Assembly (NCBI RefSeq): GCF_002002905.1
Contig: NZ_CP019509.1
Coordinates: forward strand, 1,922,001 to 1,986,000
DNA length: 64,000 nt
Source: Aquaspirillum sp. LM1
GTDB lineage: Bacteria > Pseudomonadota > Gammaproteobacteria > Burkholderiales > Aquaspirillaceae
Direction: 5' to 3'
Numbering within the stretch: the stretch's first letter is position 1; each line of letters opens with the position of its first letter. The position numbers were made by a program, and so were the translations under genes. The notes under the pieces are model-generated. The model worked only from the letters and a program-made list of their open reading frames with translations, made no database searches and had not been told where the DNA came from. Positions 42,635-52,703 of the stretch are shown piece by piece.

Positions 42635-45269
42635 CGGGGCAGTTCTCCGGGTCAAAATCCAGCACTGGGGCATCGGTCAGCGGCAGCCACAAGGTAAAGC
42701 ACGCGCCGCCCTGTGGCCGGTTGGCGGCAGCCAGGCGGCCATGGTGAACCTCGGCAATGGTGCGGCAAATGGCCAGGCCCAGCCCCACGCCGCTGATGCT
42801 GGATTCACGCTCGCCGCGACTGAACGCCTCAAACAACCGGGCCGGGTCGCCGCCGGGCAGGCCGGGGCCGTGGTCGGCCACCCGCAGCACAATCCAGTTG
42901 TCCTCACGGGCGACAGACAGGCAGATCGGGCTGCCGGATGGGCTGTATTTGCTGGCATTATCCACCAGATTGACCAGCAGGCGCTCCAGCAGCAGCGGGT
43001 CGCCGTACAGCAGCGGGCAATCGGCGGCCACGTCGATCTCCACCGGGTGGGCATCCAGGCTGCTGCCCAGCGCGGCCAGGGCGCTGCCGATCAGCTCGTC
43101 GGCGGGCAGCCAGTCCTGGCGCAGGGTAACGCCGCCGGCTTGCAGTCGGGCCATTTCCAGCAGATTGGTCACCAGCCGGGCCATGCGCCGGCTGTCGTCC
43201 AGCAGCAGGCCGGCCTGCTCGGCTTCCGGGCGCTGGGCGCGGCGCAAGCTATTGCACAGGGTTTCTGCGTTACCGGACAAGGCGGTCAGCGGGGTGCGCA
43301 GGTCGTGCGACAGCGCCGCCAGCAAGGAATGACGCAGGCGTTCGGACTCCATCGCCACCAGGGTGTGCTGGGCCACGTCGATATAGTGCAGCCGCTCCAG
43401 GGTTTGCGCCGCCAGCGCGGCCACCGCCTCGCACAGCCGGCGGTTGTCCGGGTCGGCCAGCTGGGCCGGGTCGGGCAGGGCAATCACCAGCACGCCACGG
43501 GTGCGCATGGGCGCTTTCAGCGGCAGATACAGGCACGGCGCGGTGGGCAGGGTGTGGGTGGCCTGACCGGCGGCTTCGGTGTGGTCGTAGCTCCAGCGCA
43601 CAATCGCCGGATCGCCTTCCGGATTGAGCGTGGCATGCGGCTGCAGCGGGCCATCGTCGGCGTCGGGCAGCCACAGGCTGACGCGGGCGTCCAGGCTGCT
43701 GTGCAAAAACCGCGTGGTGATGTCGCTGACCTGCTCGGCCAGCAGCGCCGAGCCCAGCGCCCTGGCCATTTCGTACAGGGTGCGGGTGTGCGCCTCGCGC
43801 TGGCGGGCGCGGGCGGCGCTGTGTTGCTGGCTGGCCACCAACTGCCCGGCCACCAGGCCGACAATCAGCATCACGGCAAAGGTAATCAGGTATTCGACGT
43901 CGGACACCGCAAACGACAAATGCGGCTGGACAAAGAAAAAATCGAACAACGCCACCGACAGCACCGCGCTAAGCGCTGCCGGGCCACGGCCATGGCGCAC
44001 CGCCACCCACAGCACGCCCAGCAGGTAAAACATCACCAGATTGGTCGGGTCGAGCACCCCGCGCAGGGGCAGCGCCAGCAGGGTGATGGCCGCGCACAGC
44101 AGAGCGGCGGCCAGGCTGCCCTGCCAGCCCAGCGGCGGCAGGGCAGCCGTGGGCAGCCAGCGCCGCCGGCGCGGCGCAGCCTGCGCCAGCCACAGCACGT
44201 TCAGCTCCGGTGCCTGCCGGGCCATCGCCTGCGCCAGCCGGGCCTGGCCAGCGCCCAGCGCCAGCAGTGACAGATTATGCCGCCGGGCGTAGTCAGCCAG
44301 CAGCGAAGCGGCGCTGGGGCCGGACAGCACCAGCGTGGTGGCACCTTGCTCCGCCGCACGCGACAACGCCGCCAGCGCCTGGGCCCGCGTCCGGGTGTCG
44401 CCATGACCGTCGTCCACCCATACCATATGCCAGGGGGCGGCCAGCGCCCGGCTCAGGCGCAGGCATTGGCGAATGGCGTCGTCGCAGCCATCGGCGGGTA
44501 AATGTAGCAACAGACCAAACGAGGTGTCCCACACCGGTGGGCGGCTTTGCACCGCGCGCTGGGCGCGCATCTGGCCGTCCACCCGGTCGGCCAGCCGGCG
44601 CAGCGCCAGTTCGCGCAGGGCAATCAGATTGCCCTTGCGAAAAAAATGCCCGGCGGCACGCTCGGCCACCTCGGGCAGGTACACCTTGCCGGCAGCCAGC
44701 CGCTGCAGCAGGTCGTCTGGCGGCAGGTCCACCAGCTGCACTTCGTCGGCATGGTCAAATACCGCATCCGGCACGGTTTCGCTGACCGCCACGCCCGTTA
44801 CCCGGCTGACCACATCGTTCAGGCTGTCCAGATGCTGCACATTCATTGCGCTGTACACGTCAATGCCGGCAGCCAGCAGCTCTTCCACGTCCTGCCAGCG
44901 TTTGGGGTGGCGGCTGCCGGAGACATTGCTGTGCGGCAGCTCGTCCACCACCACCAGCGCCGGCTGGCGGGCCAGCACCGCGTCCAGGTCAAATTCGGCC
45001 AGGGTTTTGCCGCGATGTGCCAGCGCCTTGCGCGGCAGGGTTGCCAGGCCGGCCAGCATGGCCTCGGTGTCGGCGCGGCCATGGGTGTCCACCCAGCCAA
45101 TCAGCACATCCAGCCCCTGGGCGTGCTTGGCCTGCGCTTCGGCCAGCATGGCGTAGGTTTTGCCCACGCCGGGGGCGGCACCAAAAAACAGCTTGAGCCG
45201 CCCACGCCGGCGCGGCAGCGCGGCCAGCAGGGCGTCTGGGTCCGGGCGCGGCGCATCACTCACACTCAT
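42606..45269 (-). CDS. kdpD: KdpD, potassium/osmotic sensor kinase
   Basis: 887 residues, full length. Cytoplasmic N-terminal KdpD domain with Walker A GAAPGVGKTYAML (near residue 30) and a USP-like domain. Four closely spaced membrane helices follow (about residues 385-480), then a GAF-like region, HisKA with the phospho-His in ALSHDLRTPLTAL (near 651), and HATPase boxes ending GVGLGLAICRTIAEVHHG. Senses low K+ and c-di-AMP in other bacteria. Overlaps kdpC (ATGA) and kdpE, so kdpC-D-E are coupled. Confidence 0.95.
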   Translation of the reverse strand: MSVSDAPRPDPDALLAALPRRRGRLKLFFGAAPGVGKTYAMLAEAQAKHAQGLDVLIGWVDTHGRADTEAMLAGLATLPRKALAHRGKTLAEFDLDAVLARQPALVVVDELPHSNVSGSRHPKRWQDVEELLAAGIDVYSAMNVQHLDSLNDVVSRVTGVAVSETVPDAVFDHADEVQLVDLPPDDLLQRLAAGKVYLPEVAERAAGHFFRKGNLIALRELALRRLADRVDGQMRAQRAVQSRPPVWDTSFGLLLHLPADGCDDAIRQCLRLSRALAAPWHMVWVDDGHGDTRTRAQALAALSRAAEQGATTLVLSGPSAASLLADYARRHNLSLLALGAGQARLAQAMARQAPELNVLWLAQAAPRRRRWLPTAALPPLGWQGSLAAALLCAAITLLALPLRGVLDPTNLVMFYLLGVLWVAVRHGRGPAALSAVLSVALFDFFFVQPHLSFAVSDVEYLITFAVMLIVGLVAGQLVASQQHSAARARQREAHTRTLYEMARALGSALLAEQVSDITTRFLHSSLDARVSLWLPDADDGPLQPHATLNPEGDPAIVRWSYDHTEAAGQATHTLPTAPCLYLPLKAPMRTRGVLVIALPDPAQLADPDNRRLCEAVAALAAQTLERLHYIDVAQHTLVAMESERLRHSLLAALSHDLRTPLTALSGNAETLCNSLRRAQRPEAEQAGLLLDDSRRMARLVTNLLEMARLQAGGVTLRQDWLPADELIGSALAALGSSLDAHPVEIDVAADCPLLYGDPLLLERLLVNLVDNASKYSPSGSPICLSVAREDNWIVLRVADHGPGLPGGDPARLFEAFSRGERESSISGVGLGLAICRTIAEVHHGRLAAANRPQGGACFTLWLPLTDAPVLDFDPENCPDDPCHPAAD

Positions 45270-45856
45270 GGCTGCCCCAGCATCTGGTTAAGTGCCAGCA
45301 CATTTACCCGGCGCAAGCTGGGGTTGCCGTCGTCAAACCAGGCGGTTTCGGCCAGCTGGCGCACCTGTCCGGCCAGATGAACCGGATCCAGCCCGCGCGC
45401 TTGTGCCACCCTGGGCACCTGATACAAAGCGGCGGCCAGGCTGATATGCGGGTCCAGCCCGCTGGCCGATGCGGTCAGCAGATCCAGCGGCACCGGGCCG
45501 GCAGGCACCGGCCCCGCCGCCCGCAGTGCCGCGATGCGCGCCGTCACGGCCTGAGCCAGTTCCGGATGGCTGGGGCCCCAGTTGCTGCCCCCGGAGGCCA
45601 TGGCCTGATACGGCTGTTCCGCCGTGGCGGATGGACGCCCCCAGAACCAATGCGGCTGGGTAAACGACTGGCCAATCAGGCTGGAGCCGATCACCCGGCC
45701 ATTGGTCTGCACCAGGCTGCCATTGGCCTGGTGGGGAAACAGGCTTTGCGCCAGGGCAGTGACCAGCAGCGGATAAGCCAGCCCGAGCACAAGGCTAAGC
45801 AGCGCCAGCACGCGCAGGGCGGGAGAACACACAGCCAGAAATGGTGTAGGGGACAT
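45266..45856 (-). CDS. kdpC: KdpC, K+-transporting ATPase subunit C
   Basis: 196 residues. One N-terminal membrane helix (VLALLSLVLGLAYPLLVTAL) and a periplasmic domain with SLIGQSFTQPHWFWGRPSAT, SGSNWGPS-like AMASGGSNWGPSHPEL and the ASASGLDPHIS motif. It stabilises the KdpFABC complex and increases ATP affinity. The ATG at 45856 has a GGAAA ribosome site. It ends in the ATGA that starts kdpD. Confidence 0.94.
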   Translation of the reverse strand: MSPTPFLAVCSPALRVLALLSLVLGLAYPLLVTALAQSLFPHQANGSLVQTNGRVIGSSLIGQSFTQPHWFWGRPSATAEQPYQAMASGGSNWGPSHPELAQAVTARIAALRAAGPVPAGPVPLDLLTASASGLDPHISLAAALYQVPRVAQARGLDPVHLAGQVRQLAETAWFDDGNPSLRRVNVLALNQMLGQP

Positions 45857-45911
45857 GATGGTTTCCTTGTGAAAGTCAATGCAGTGCAGCATGCAGCCTG
45901 GCTGCGCCAGG

Positions 45912-48011
45912 CTACACCCAGCCCAGCAGGGTGAGCAGCAGGTCGATGGCCTTGATGCCGACAAACGGCAGCAGCAGCCCGCCCACGCCATATACCAGCA
46001 GATTGCGCCGCAGCAGGGCTGCTGCGCCCAGCGCCCGGTAGCGCACGCCCTTCAGCGCCAGCGGAATCAGCGCGATGATGATCAGCGCATTGAACATCAC
46101 CGCCGACAGCAAGGCCGACGCCGGGCTGCTCAGGCCCATGACATTGAGCAGGTTCAGCTGCGGATAGGTGGCGGCAAACGCCGCCGGGATGATGGCAAAG
46201 TATTTGGCCACATCGTTGGCCAGGCTGAAGGTGGTCAGCGCGCCACGGGTCATCAGCATCTGCTTGCCGATTTCCACCACTTCGATCAGCTTGGTCGGGC
46301 TGGAATCCAGATCGACCATATTGGCGGCTTCGCGGGCGGCCTGGGTGCCGCTATTCATTGCCACCGCCACGTCGGCCTGCGCCAGCGCCGGAGCGTCGTT
46401 GGTGCCGTCGCCGGTCATCGCCACCAGCTGGCCGCGTTTCTGGTAGTCGCGGATCATCGCCAGCTTGGCTTCCGGGGTGGCTTCGGCCAGAAAATCATCC
46501 ACGCCGGCCTCGGCAGCAATTGCCGCTGCCGTCAGCCGGTTGTCGCCGGTAATCATCACCGTGCGGATGCCCATCTGGCGCAGCTGGGCAAAGCGTTCGC
46601 GAATGCCTGGCTTGACCACGTCTTTCAGCTCGATCACGCCCAGCGCCTGCGCGCCTTCGGCCACCACCAGCGGGGTGCTGCCCCGGCTGGCCACGCTGTC
46701 CACCTGCTGCTGCAGCGCCGGGCTGAACTGGCCGCCGGCCATTTCCACCTGACGGCGGATGGCATCTGCCGCGCCCTTGCGGATCTGCCGGCCTGCCACA
46801 TTCACCCCGGACATGCGCGACTGCGCGGTAAACGGCACAAAGCTGCTGTCGGCGGGGGTGTCACCGCGTTGCAGTGCGGCGAGCATGCCGCTGTCGGCAG
46901 CGCGGGTCAGTTGCGCCGCCAGCGCCACCAGGCTTTTGCCTTCTGGCGTATCGTCGGCCAGCGACGCCAGCCAGGCGGCTTCGGCCAGTTGTTGCTGGCT
47001 GACGCCGGCGGCCGGCAGCAGCGCCGACGCCTGCCGGTTGCCAAAGGTGATGGTACCGGTCTTGTCCAGCAGCAGCACGTCCACATCGCCTGCGGCTTCC
47101 ACTGCCCGGCCTGAGGTGGCAATCACATTGGCCGCCATCAACCGGCTCATCCCGGCCACGCCAATCGCCGACAGCAAGCCGCCAATGGTGGTGGGAATCA
47201 GGCAGACCAGCAGCGCCAGCAACACCGGCAGCGACACCACGTCGCCGCTGCCGGCGGCGTTGACGCTGTACAGTGAAAACGGCAGCAAGGTGACGGTAAC
47301 CAGCAAAAAGATCAGGGTCAGCGCCAGCAGCAGGATGGTCAGCGCCACTTCATTGGGGGTTTTGCCGCGCTTGGCCCCTTCCACCATGGCAATCATCCGG
47401 TCGATGAAGGTTTCGCCAGGGTTGACGGTAGCGCGCACCACCATCCAGTCGGACAGCACGCGGGTGCCGCCGGTCACCGAGCTGAAGTCGCCGCCCGATT
47501 CGCGTATCACGGGCGCGGACTCGCCGGTAATGGCGGATTCATCCACCGAGGCGATGCCTTCAATCACCTCGCCATCGCAGGGAATGGTCTCGCCAGCCTG
47601 CACCAGCACCACATCGCCCTTGCGCAGGTCGGACGATTCCACCGTGCTGAAGGCAGCCCCATAGCGCTGGGGTGCCGCCAGCTTTTTGGCCCACGCCGCT
47701 TTTTTCAGGCCCTTCAGGCTGGCGGCCTGCGCCTTGCTGCGCCCTTCGGCCAGCGCTTCGGCAAAGTTGGCAAACAGCACGGTGAACCACAGCCACACGG
47801 CAATGCTGCCGGTCAGCCAGGCCGGGCTGTCGCCGTGGCCCAGCAGCGCCTGCACCCACAAGGCGCTGCACAGCAGGCTGCCCAGATAGACCACGGCCAT
47901 CACCGGATTGCGCAGTTGGGCGCGCAGCGACAGTTTCTTGCCGGCCTCCCACAGCGCCGGGCGCAATAGCTGCGGGTCGAGCAGCGGCAGGGTGAGTTTT
48001 TTCTCGGACAT
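45912..48011 (-). CDS. kdpB: KdpB, K+-transporting P-type ATPase subunit B
   Basis: 699 residues. P1-type ATPase: phosphorylated Asp in [17 protein letters not shown] actuator motif in [10 protein letters not shown], hinge [12 protein letters not shown]. About seven membrane helices. It hydrolyses ATP to drive K+ uptake through KdpA. The ATG at 48011 replaces an upstream in-frame ATG that lies inside kdpA. Confidence 0.96.
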   Translation of the reverse strand: MSEKKLTLPLLDPQLLRPALWEAGKKLSLRAQLRNPVMAVVYLGSLLCSALWVQALLGHGDSPAWLTGSIAVWLWFTVLFANFAEALAEGRSKAQAASLKGLKKAAWAKKLAAPQRYGAAFSTVESSDLRKGDVVLVQAGETIPCDGEVIEGIASVDESAITGESAPVIRESGGDFSSVTGGTRVLSDWMVVRATVNPGETFIDRMIAMVEGAKRGKTPNEVALTILLLALTLIFLLVTVTLLPFSLYSVNAAGSGDVVSLPVLLALLVCLIPTTIGGLLSAIGVAGMSRLMAANVIATSGRAVEAAGDVDVLLLDKTGTITFGNRQASALLPAAGVSQQQLAEAAWLASLADDTPEGKSLVALAAQLTRAADSGMLAALQRGDTPADSSFVPFTAQSRMSGVNVAGRQIRKGAADAIRRQVEMAGGQFSPALQQQVDSVASRGSTPLVVAEGAQALGVIELKDVVKPGIRERFAQLRQMGIRTVMITGDNRLTAAAIAAEAGVDDFLAEATPEAKLAMIRDYQKRGQLVAMTGDGTNDAPALAQADVAVAMNSGTQAAREAANMVDLDSSPTKLIEVVEIGKQMLMTRGALTTFSLANDVAKYFAIIPAAFAATYPQLNLLNVMGLSSPASALLSAVMFNALIIIALIPLALKGVRYRALGAAALLRRNLLVYGVGGLLLPFVGIKAIDLLLTLLGWV

Positions 48012-48031
48012 ATGCGTTCTCCTTGCCCTGG

Positions 48032-49717
48032 TCATTGCCACAGGGTCAGATGTTCAACCACGGGCCCCAGGGCCAGCGCGGGCAGGTAGGTGAGTGCGCC
48101 CACCAGCAATACACTGCCAATCAGCAGGCCAATGAACAGCCCGCCGTGGGTGGGCATGCTGCCCAGCGAAGGCGGCAGGGTTTTCTTGGCTGCCAGCGAG
48201 CCGGCCAGCGCCAGTACCGGCACGATCACGGCAAAACGCCCCAGCCACATCACCCCACCCAGCAAACCGTTATAAAACGGGGTGTTGGCCGACAGCCCGG
48301 CAAAGGCGCTGCCATTGTTGTTGGCTGCCGACGACAGCGCATAGAGGATTTCCGAAAACCCGTGCGCGCCGCCATTGGCCAGCCCGGCCAGGCCAGCGGG
48401 GCTGACCACCGCCAGCGCCGCGCCCAGCAACACCAGCATCGGCGTGACCAGAATCACCAGCGCCACCATCTTCATCTCGAAGGCCTCGATTTTCTTGCCC
48501 AGATATTCCGGCGTGCGCCCCACCATCAGCCCGGCGACAAACACCGCCAGCAGCGCAAACACCAGCATGCCGTACAAGCCAGACCCCACCCCACCAAACA
48601 CCACTTCACCCAACTGCATCAACCACATGGGCACCATGCCGCCCAGCGGGGTAAACGAATCGTGCATGGCGTTCACCGCCCCGCAGCTGGCCGCCGTGGT
48701 CACCGCGGCAAACAGGCTGCTGCCGGCCATGCCAAAGCGCAGGTCCTTGCCTTCCAGATTGCCCATCAAGCCATCTGCGCCCAGCGCGGTCAGCCGTGGG
48801 TTGCCCTGTGCCTCGAACAGCGCCACCGCGCAGGCGGCCAGCACAAACAGCACGCTCATGGCCAGATACAGCGCCCAGCCCTGGCGACGGTCGCCCACCA
48901 CCCGGCCAAACGCATGACACAGCCCCGCCGGAATCAAGAAGATCGCCAGCATCTGCAGCAGATTGCTCAGCTCGCCGGGGTTTTCAAACGGGTGCGCTGA
49001 ATTGGCGTTGAAAAAACCACCGCCATTGGTGCCCAGCAGCTTGATCGCCTCCTGCGACGCCACCGGCCCCAGCGCCAGGGTTTGGGTGCCGCCGGCCAGC
49101 GGATGCACGGTCAGCGCCGGGTCCAGGGTTTGCACCACGCCCAGGCTGACCAGCACCAGCGCCAGCAGCAAGGATAAAGGCAGCAGCACGTACACGCTGA
49201 TGCGCAGCACATCCACCCAGAAATTGCCCAGATCGGCGCTTTCCCGCCGGGCAAAGCCGCGCATCAGCGCAAACGCCACGGCAATGCCGCTGGCTGCCGA
49301 CAAAAAGTTTTGCACCGCCAGCCCGAGCATCTGGGTCAGATAGCTCATGGTGGTTTCGCCGGCATAACCTTGCCAGTTGGTATTGCTGACAAAACTGATG
49401 GCGGTATTGAACGCCGAGCCGGCTTCCACCGCACCCAGCCCCTGCGGGTTGAATGGCAAGCTGCCTTGCAGCCGTTGCAGCGCATACAGCAGCACCGCGC
49501 CCAGCAGGCTGAACACCAGCAGCGCCAGCGCATAGTCACGCCAGTTCATTGGCCGGGGGCGAATCCCGGCCAGCCGCAACAGTGCGGCGTCCAGCGTCTG
49601 CCAGCGCGCCGGCAACTGCTCGGTGGCCAGCGGGGCCAGCCACGCCCCCATCGGGCGCACGCTCAGGCTCAGCAACAGCATGAACAGCGCCAGCAACCAG
49701 AAAAATGCGGTCATCAT
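48032..49717 (-). CDS. kdpA: KdpA, K+-transporting ATPase channel-like subunit A
   Basis: 561 residues, ten membrane helices. K+ filter loops typical of KdpA are present: [51 protein letters not shown] and [12 protein letters not shown]. Start MMTAFFW follows a GGAGGAA ribosome site inside the 3' end of kdpF; the kdpF stop overlaps it. Confidence 0.96.
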   Translation of the reverse strand: MMTAFFWLLALFMLLLSLSVRPMGAWLAPLATEQLPARWQTLDAALLRLAGIRPRPMNWRDYALALLVFSLLGAVLLYALQRLQGSLPFNPQGLGAVEAGSAFNTAISFVSNTNWQGYAGETTMSYLTQMLGLAVQNFLSAASGIAVAFALMRGFARRESADLGNFWVDVLRISVYVLLPLSLLLALVLVSLGVVQTLDPALTVHPLAGGTQTLALGPVASQEAIKLLGTNGGGFFNANSAHPFENPGELSNLLQMLAIFLIPAGLCHAFGRVVGDRRQGWALYLAMSVLFVLAACAVALFEAQGNPRLTALGADGLMGNLEGKDLRFGMAGSSLFAAVTTAASCGAVNAMHDSFTPLGGMVPMWLMQLGEVVFGGVGSGLYGMLVFALLAVFVAGLMVGRTPEYLGKKIEAFEMKMVALVILVTPMLVLLGAALAVVSPAGLAGLANGGAHGFSEILYALSSAANNNGSAFAGLSANTPFYNGLLGGVMWLGRFAVIVPVLALAGSLAAKKTLPPSLGSMPTHGGLFIGLLIGSVLLVGALTYLPALALGPVVEHLTLWQ

Positions 49718-49806
49718 CCGATTTCCTCCGCATTCAGCAAGGCATACACCAGCCAGGCCGCCAGGCCCAGCGCCAGCCCTGCAGCCATCCAGGTCAGTAG
49801 CGTCAT
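49714..49806 (-). CDS. kdpF: KdpF, small K+-ATPase subunit
   Basis: 30 residues: [20 protein letters not shown] then [10 protein letters not shown], a single membrane helix with the short polar tail seen in KdpF. Its stop overlaps the kdpA start (ATGA). KdpF stabilises the KdpABC complex. Its ATG overlaps the stop of the 33-codon ORF upstream. Confidence 0.9.
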   Translation of the reverse strand: MTLLTWMAAGLALGLAAWLVYALLNAEEIG

Positions 49807-49904
49807 CGCGCCCCCTTGCGCCGCAGCGCGGCATACGCCCACACCAGGCCGTGCGTGGCGGCATACAGCGCCAGCAGGCTGGTCAGGCACAGCAGATCAT
49901 TCAT
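49803..49904 (-). CDS. 33-residue membrane microprotein upstream of kdpF
   Basis: [20 protein letters not shown] then [13 protein letters not shown]: one hydrophobic helix and a positive tail. A GGGAG ribosome site lies before the ATG, and its stop overlaps the kdpF ATG (ATGA), the same coupling used by kdpF-kdpA. I know of no named Kdp subunit at this position. It could be a second KdpF-like subunit or a leader peptide for the operon. It is the first gene of the kdp transcript. Confidence 0.6.
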   Translation of the reverse strand: MNDLLCLTSLLALYAATHGLVWAYAALRRKGAR

Positions 49905-50044
49905 GGAAAACTCCCGGTCGGAAACACGCTGTCACTTTAGGCAGGGCGGTGTAAAGACGGGATCAAGATTGGGGTGGGGCGTATAAAAAAGCTGTAAAAA
50001 AGCGCGGCGTGATGCGGCGTGATTCAGCAAGGCCGCTTTGGCAA

Positions 50045-50092
50045 AACAGCAACCCCGCCCAATGCATCGCATTGGGCGGGGTTGCTGTTTTT
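50045..50092. terminator. Strong two-way terminator between the GGDEF/EAL gene and kdp
   Basis: A 19-bp-class stem (AACAGCAACCCCGCCCAATG and complement) with a short loop, T5 on the plus side and A4 (T4 on the minus strand) on the other. It ends the leftward GGDEF/EAL transcript before the kdp promoter. Confidence 0.9.
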
Positions 50093-50141
50093 ATCGGGAT
50101 GTGGGGTGTTCAGGGCTTACGCAATCACCACAAAAAACCGA

Positions 50142-52112
50142 TCAGCGCCCTGCTGCTGCGCCCGGCCCCTGTGCCGATGGGCGGCCAAACCAGTAGCCCT
50201 GCAGTTCGTCCACCCCCAGCAGAGCCAGCGCGCTGGCCTGTGCGGCAGACTCGATGCCTTCGGCAATCACCCGCAGGCCAAAGCGATGGGCAATCAGCAC
50301 CGCGCCTTCAATCACTGCCAGGGAATGCACATCGCCGGACAGGGCAAAGCTCTTGTCGATCTTGATGGCATGCACCGGAAATTCGCGCAGGCGCGACAGC
50401 GACGAATAGCCGGTGCCAAAGTCGTCAATGTGAATCTCCACGCCCAGCTGATGCAGGGCGTGCAGGCTGGTCAGCGCCTGCTGCAGGTGTTGCGCGTCGA
50501 GCACACTCTCGGTCACTTCGATCACCAGCCGCACTGCCGGCAAGCCGGATTGCGCCAGCGCAGCGCTGACTTCGGCGCAAAAATCCGCCCTGACCAACTG
50601 CCTGATCGAGGTGTTGACGGCAACCTTGGCTGGCGTCGGGCCGGGCCAGCCGGCGGCAGTCTGACAGGCCTGGTGCAGCACCCAGTGGCCCAGGGCGACA
50701 ATATGGTCGGTTTCTTCCGCCAGCAGGATGAATTCTTCCGGCGACACTGGGCCCAGGCCAGCGCAATGCCAGCGCAGCAAGGCTTCGTAGGCCACCGGCA
50801 CGCCGCTGTGGGCGCAGACAATCGGCTGAAACAGCAGGTGCAGCGAACCGTCCTGGTGGGCGGTGTTCAGCGCCACACTGAGCGCCAGTTTGCGCTGCTG
50901 CCGGGTGGCCAGTTCGTCGCGGTAGCCCTCCACCCGCCCACGCCCCAGCCGCTTGGCTTCCGAGGTAGCCAGGTCGGCGCAACTGATGGCGGTTTTCAGG
51001 GTCAGGGCCGGGTCAATCGGGTGCAGGGCCACGCCGATGCTGGCCCCCAGATGCAGATGATGGCCGCCAATCACACAGGGCTCGGCCAGCCGCGCCTGCA
51101 CGGCGCGGGCCACCTGCTGCATGGCCAGCGCCGAAGGCGCATCGCATACCAGACATAAAATGAATTCGTCGCCGCCCCAGCGGCTGACCAGATGCAGCCG
51201 GGCGTGACACTGGCTGGCCAGCGTCTGCGCCACCTGCTGCAGGCGTTGGCCCACCTCCTGCAAGACCAGGTCGCCCCAGTCGTGGCTCAGGCCATCGTTG
51301 ATCTGCTTGAAGCGGTCGAGGTCGATAAACAGCGTGGCCAGGCTGGCCGCCTGATGCGCTTGCACGGAGGCTTCGGCAAACAGGATGCCGCGCCGGTTGA
51401 GCAGGCCGGTGAGCAGGTCGTGGTGGGCAATCTGGTGCAGTTCGCGGGTGCGCTCGGCCACCCGTTCCTCCAGATGGCTGTTGGTTTTCAGCACCTGTTC
51501 GGTTTTGGCCGACAGCGCCTGCACCAGCGCTTCCTTGTCCCGCGCCAGTGCAATGGAACGCACCAGCAGCAGGTGGTTATGGTGGTGGCTGCTGACCATC
51601 ACCCAGGCAAACATTCCGCCCAGCACGGTGAGCATCAGCGATGCTGCGCCGCCGTGGGCAAGAATCTGCACGCAGGCCGGCACAATCAGCAGCAGCACAT
51701 ACAGCTTGCCAGTCACCCGCATCGGTGCCAGCGTGCCGGTGGCACCACCGGCCAGCGCCGACAGAATCACCAGAATGGCAAACTGCTGCGCGCCCACAAA
51801 AAACGGCATGCCCCACCAGCCCAGCGCGCCCCAGCTGGCCCCGGCCAGCAGCACGGCCAGATGGTGCAGCCGCACCTGACCGCGCGGCGGCGGGGTACCG
51901 GGCTGACGGCGCTGCACCTGCTTGCAGTGCAGATAAAACACAAAGCGCGCGGTGGTCAGCGCCAGCGACGCCATCGCCCAGGTTTTGAACCAGGGCGGCG
52001 CATTGGTTTGCAGAATCAGCGCAGCAGCAACAATCGCCACCAGATTGACCAGCAGCCCCTTGAGGTGATGGTGCAGGGTTTCCCGCCAGAGTTCAGTGCT
52101 GCAAGCCAACAT
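50142..52112 (-). CDS. Membrane GGDEF-EAL cyclic-di-GMP protein
   Basis: 656 residues. About six N-terminal membrane helices (MASE-like sensor) and a short coiled coil (LEERVAERTREL) lead to a GGDEF domain with intact SRWGGDEFILCL (near residue 313) and an EAL domain with YEALLRW (near 442), EVTESV and DDFGTGYSSLSRL. All key residues are present, so either cyclase or phosphodiesterase activity is possible. The I-site R-x-x-D is not evident. Start ATG 52112. The signal is unknown. Confidence 0.92.
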   Translation of the reverse strand: MLACSTELWRETLHHHLKGLLVNLVAIVAAALILQTNAPPWFKTWAMASLALTTARFVFYLHCKQVQRRQPGTPPPRGQVRLHHLAVLLAGASWGALGWWGMPFFVGAQQFAILVILSALAGGATGTLAPMRVTGKLYVLLLIVPACVQILAHGGAASLMLTVLGGMFAWVMVSSHHHNHLLLVRSIALARDKEALVQALSAKTEQVLKTNSHLEERVAERTRELHQIAHHDLLTGLLNRRGILFAEASVQAHQAASLATLFIDLDRFKQINDGLSHDWGDLVLQEVGQRLQQVAQTLASQCHARLHLVSRWGGDEFILCLVCDAPSALAMQQVARAVQARLAEPCVIGGHHLHLGASIGVALHPIDPALTLKTAISCADLATSEAKRLGRGRVEGYRDELATRQQRKLALSVALNTAHQDGSLHLLFQPIVCAHSGVPVAYEALLRWHCAGLGPVSPEEFILLAEETDHIVALGHWVLHQACQTAAGWPGPTPAKVAVNTSIRQLVRADFCAEVSAALAQSGLPAVRLVIEVTESVLDAQHLQQALTSLHALHQLGVEIHIDDFGTGYSSLSRLREFPVHAIKIDKSFALSGDVHSLAVIEGAVLIAHRFGLRVIAEGIESAAQASALALLGVDELQGYWFGRPSAQGPGAAAGR

Positions 52113-52277
52113 GATGGCGCTACCTTGGGTCAGCCGACTGCAAGAGGGCCATGCCGGCGCTGATCCCGTCATGCCCCCGCCTGTGGCCGCCCGCCACCCG
52201 GTCTTGGCCCGGCAGACAGGGGGAATGGGCAGCCGGCGGGAATGGGGTAAACCACAATTATCCGACGCGCCTTATAT

Positions 52278-52340
52278 CACCGTTCTTCAGGGCGGTGACA
52301 GATAGGTGATAGATATAAGGCGCGGACGCCGCAGGCGTCC
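52278..52340 (+). repeat. Left-end-like paired hairpins of a lost tnpB element
   Basis: Hairpin 1 CACCGTTCTTCAGGGCGGTG (52278-52297) and hairpin 2 GGACGCCGCAGGCGTCC (52324-52340) match the pair at 33483-33530 in structure. CTTATATC and GATATAAG extend the first stem. The tnpB remnant that follows shows it is the left end of a decayed element. Confidence 0.7.
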
Positions 52341-52413
52341 TGTCGTTGAGAAACACCCTCAATAATGAACGCATGCCGAACGGCGAGCAACAGCCCAACA
52401 CGCGCCGCTTCGC

Positions 52414-52590
52414 CGCATCGGCAACATCCGCAAAGACTTCCTGCACCAGGCGACCAACGCAATCAGCCAAAACCACGCGATTGTCTGCCTCGAAGACCTG
52501 AAGGTGCGGGCGATGTCGAAGTCTGCGGCGGGCGATGCCGACCAGCCGGGCAGGAACGTGCGGGCAAAATGTGGCGTAATCCATCCCTAA
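52414..52590 (+). pseudogene. TnpB fragment (central RuvC part)
   Basis: Reads RIGNIRKDFLHQATNAISQN, then HAIVCLEDLKVRAMSKSAAG and QPGRNVRAKCGV, aligning with residues 242-295 of the TnpB at 32172. It includes the catalytic Glu equivalent but lacks both ends. The TAA at the end is given by repeat copy D, which cuts the gene off. 5' sequence between here and the hairpins is scrambled. Confidence 0.85.
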
Positions 52591-52703
52591 GGATGCGCTG
52601 ATTTATTCAGACAAACCGTTTTTGCCAAAAACAAAACCCAGTAAAATCAAAAACCTGGATTCCCGCCTTCGCGGGAATGACAATTTTTTCAGCGTATCCC
52701 TAA
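52587..52703 (+). repeat. 117-bp inverted-repeat element (dRS3-core family), copy D
   Basis: Ends CTAAGGATGCGCTGA and TCAGCGTATCCCTAA; core ATTCCCGCCTTCGCGGGAAT. It is inserted into the tnpB remnant on one side. On the other its CTA supplies the TAG stop of ribB (complement of 52700-52702). Confidence 0.92.
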
